Shown here one piece after another: positions 4,687-5,380 of a stretch of 5,380 nucleotides of DNA. The stretch covers positions 1-5,380 of the forward strand of contig CAAGGY010000034.1 in NCBI GenBank assembly GCA_900769525.1. The letters are read 5' to 3'. The DNA is from an uncultured Alistipes sp. GTDB lineage: Bacteria; Bacteroidota; Bacteroidia; Bacteroidales; Rikenellaceae. The notes beneath the pieces were generated by a model. That model saw only the letters and a program-made list of their open reading frames with translations. It was not told where the DNA came from and ran no database searches. Both the position numbers and the translations under genes were made by a program. Numbering within the stretch: position 1 is the stretch's first letter; the number at the start of each line of letters is the position of its first letter.

Positions 4687-5112
4687 CTACTTGAGCAACT
4701 GCTCTATTTTTGACTTTAGCTTCGCCTCATCCGTAGCACCCACCTGCTTATCGACGAGCTTACCATTCTTGATAAAGAGTATCGTCGGCACGTTGCGAAT
4801 AAGGAACATCGCAGCCAGCTCCTCGCTATCCTCAACATTACACTTACCAACAATCACACGCCCCTTATACTCCTTTGCAAGGCTCTCGACAATAGGCATC
4901 ATCTTATGGCAGGGTGAGCACCAGCTGGCATAGAAGTCTATGACCACAGGCAGCTCCTGCTCCATGAGCGACTCAAAGTTCTGCTCTGTTATAATATAGG
5001 TGTCACCACCCTTCTTATCGTCCGATGTGATACTCTTATCACCACGCACCTCATGTGCCGACGCTGCAACAACCACCACCGAGAGCACCAAAAGTAGAAA
5101 TAATCTCTTCAT
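4687..5112 (-). CDS. Exported thioredoxin-like protein with WCSPC active site
   Basis: 141 residues from the ATG at 5112. The frame stays open to an upstream ATG at 5148, but only the 5112 start puts MKR and the hydrophobic run at the N-terminus, giving a normal signal peptide ending ASA-H at 19/20. The mature protein is a single thioredoxin fold: VVIDFYASWCSPC with redox Cys65 and Cys68, cis-proline Pro109 in RNVPT, then ILFIKNGKLVDKQVGA, typical of the last strands and helix. CSPC replaces the CGPC of classic thioredoxin. Cys91 is an extra cysteine. An acidic/basic linker (about 21-37) precedes the fold. A role in keeping envelope protein thiols reduced or shuffled is likely, but the partner is not shown. 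It has its own promoter and terminator. Divergent from the tRNA. Confidence 0.9.
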   Translation of the reverse strand: MKRLFLLLVLSVVVVAASAHEVRGDKSITSDDKKGGDTYIITEQNFESLMEQELPVVIDFYASWCSPCHKMMPIVESLAKEYKGRVIVGKCNVEDSEELAAMFLIRNVPTILFIKNGKLVDKQVGATDEAKLKSKIEQLLK

Positions 5113-5183
5113 AACATCAATTTTAAGTTTAAAACATTCCCATGACACTACTCAATGCATAGTTTGTGCCAGTGTTGGGCAAA

Positions 5184-5214
5184 CAAATATAGTTGATATT
5201 TACGATATTGCCAA
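5184..5214 (-). promoter_or_regulatory. Promoter of the thioredoxin-like gene
   Basis: The minus strand reads TTG (5214-5212), 20 bases, then TATATTTG (5191-5184), fitting the Bacteroidota consensus. Expected start near 5177 gives a leader of about 65 bases. Confidence 0.65.
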
Positions 5215-5282
5215 CCAGACGTTGCTAAATATCGCAATGTAGAGGCACAACGTAGCAAAAGGCTAAAAAATTGCGTAAAAAG

Positions 5283-5313
5283 TTTGCAGATTCAAAAATC
5301 TTGTGTAATTTTG
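5283..5313 (+). promoter_or_regulatory. Promoter of tRNA-Thr
   Basis: TTTG (5283-5286), 19 bases, then TAATTTTG (5306-5313): a full match to the Bacteroidota housekeeping consensus. Expected start near 5320, about 26 bases before the tRNA. Confidence 0.75.
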
Positions 5314-5345
5314 CGCACTCTTTCATAGGAGTAGGGTTTATTATT

Positions 5346-5380
5346 GCTGTTGTAGCTCAGTGGTAGAGCACTTCCTTGGT
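5346..5380 (+). tRNA. tRNA-Thr (anticodon GGT), 5' half only
   Basis: GCTGTTG acceptor strand (5346-5352), TA, D-arm GCTC-AGTGGTA-GAGC (5355-5369), A, then anticodon 5' strand CTTCC (5371-5375) and loop bases TTGGT. With T at positions 32 and 33 the anticodon is GGT, reading ACC/ACT threonine codons. The sequence ends within the anticodon loop. The identity rests on the D-arm spacing and would be confirmed by AAGGAAG following. Confidence 0.88.

Noticed and set aside
5113..5148. Upstream ATG extending the thioredoxin by 12 residues
   Set aside because: It would put MSWECFKLKIDV before the signal peptide. The start at 5112 gives a normal signal sequence.

Overview
The window looks like chromosome from a Bacteroidales member (phylum Bacteroidota). 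The basis is the promoters: several match TTG/TTTG, a gap of about 18-20 bases, then TAnnTTTG. There are no Shine-Dalgarno sites before the starts, and there are two lipoproteins of Bacteroidota-type families with acidic residues straight after the lipid-carrying cysteine. Genus cannot be fixed from this sequence; a Rikenellaceae/Alistipes-like or Prevotella-like host is only a guess. Every protein gene is on the minus strand. The only plus-strand gene is a tRNA cut by the right edge.

Layout, left to right. (1) 1-1151: GlxK/GarK-type glycerate kinase, cut by the left edge close to its C-terminus. (2) 1152-2236: about 1.1 kb with no gene, full of inverted structure: paired arrays of a 10-base unit, an REP-like palindrome, a 116-base element with perfect 12-base inverted ends, and two related composite hairpins. 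(3) 2237-3446: two small AT-rich lipoprotein genes, lipocalin-like and DUF4595-like, 43 bases apart. Each is preceded by the same 19-base sequence at the same distance from its ATG. (4) 3447-3760: a strong promoter followed by a roughly 190-base rod-like structured RNA that ends in a terminator hairpin and U-tract. It is either a free small RNA or a conditional leader for the lipoprotein pair. (5) 3836-4560: glutathione peroxidase of the 2-Cys (thioredoxin-dependent) type, with terminator and promoter. (6) 4638-5214: exported thioredoxin-like protein, with terminator and promoter. (7) 5283-5380: promoter and 5' half of tRNA-Thr(GGT).

The peroxidase and the thioredoxin are both thiol redox proteins, but they have separate promoters and a terminator between them. 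The peroxidase has no export signal whereas the thioredoxin has one, so they are probably not direct partners. The most interesting item is the structured RNA at 3529-3720. It has its own promoter and terminator, a nested four-helix hairpin, a possible 7-bp pseudoknot and an alternative pairing that forms the terminator stem. No protein-based defence or other novel system is visible.
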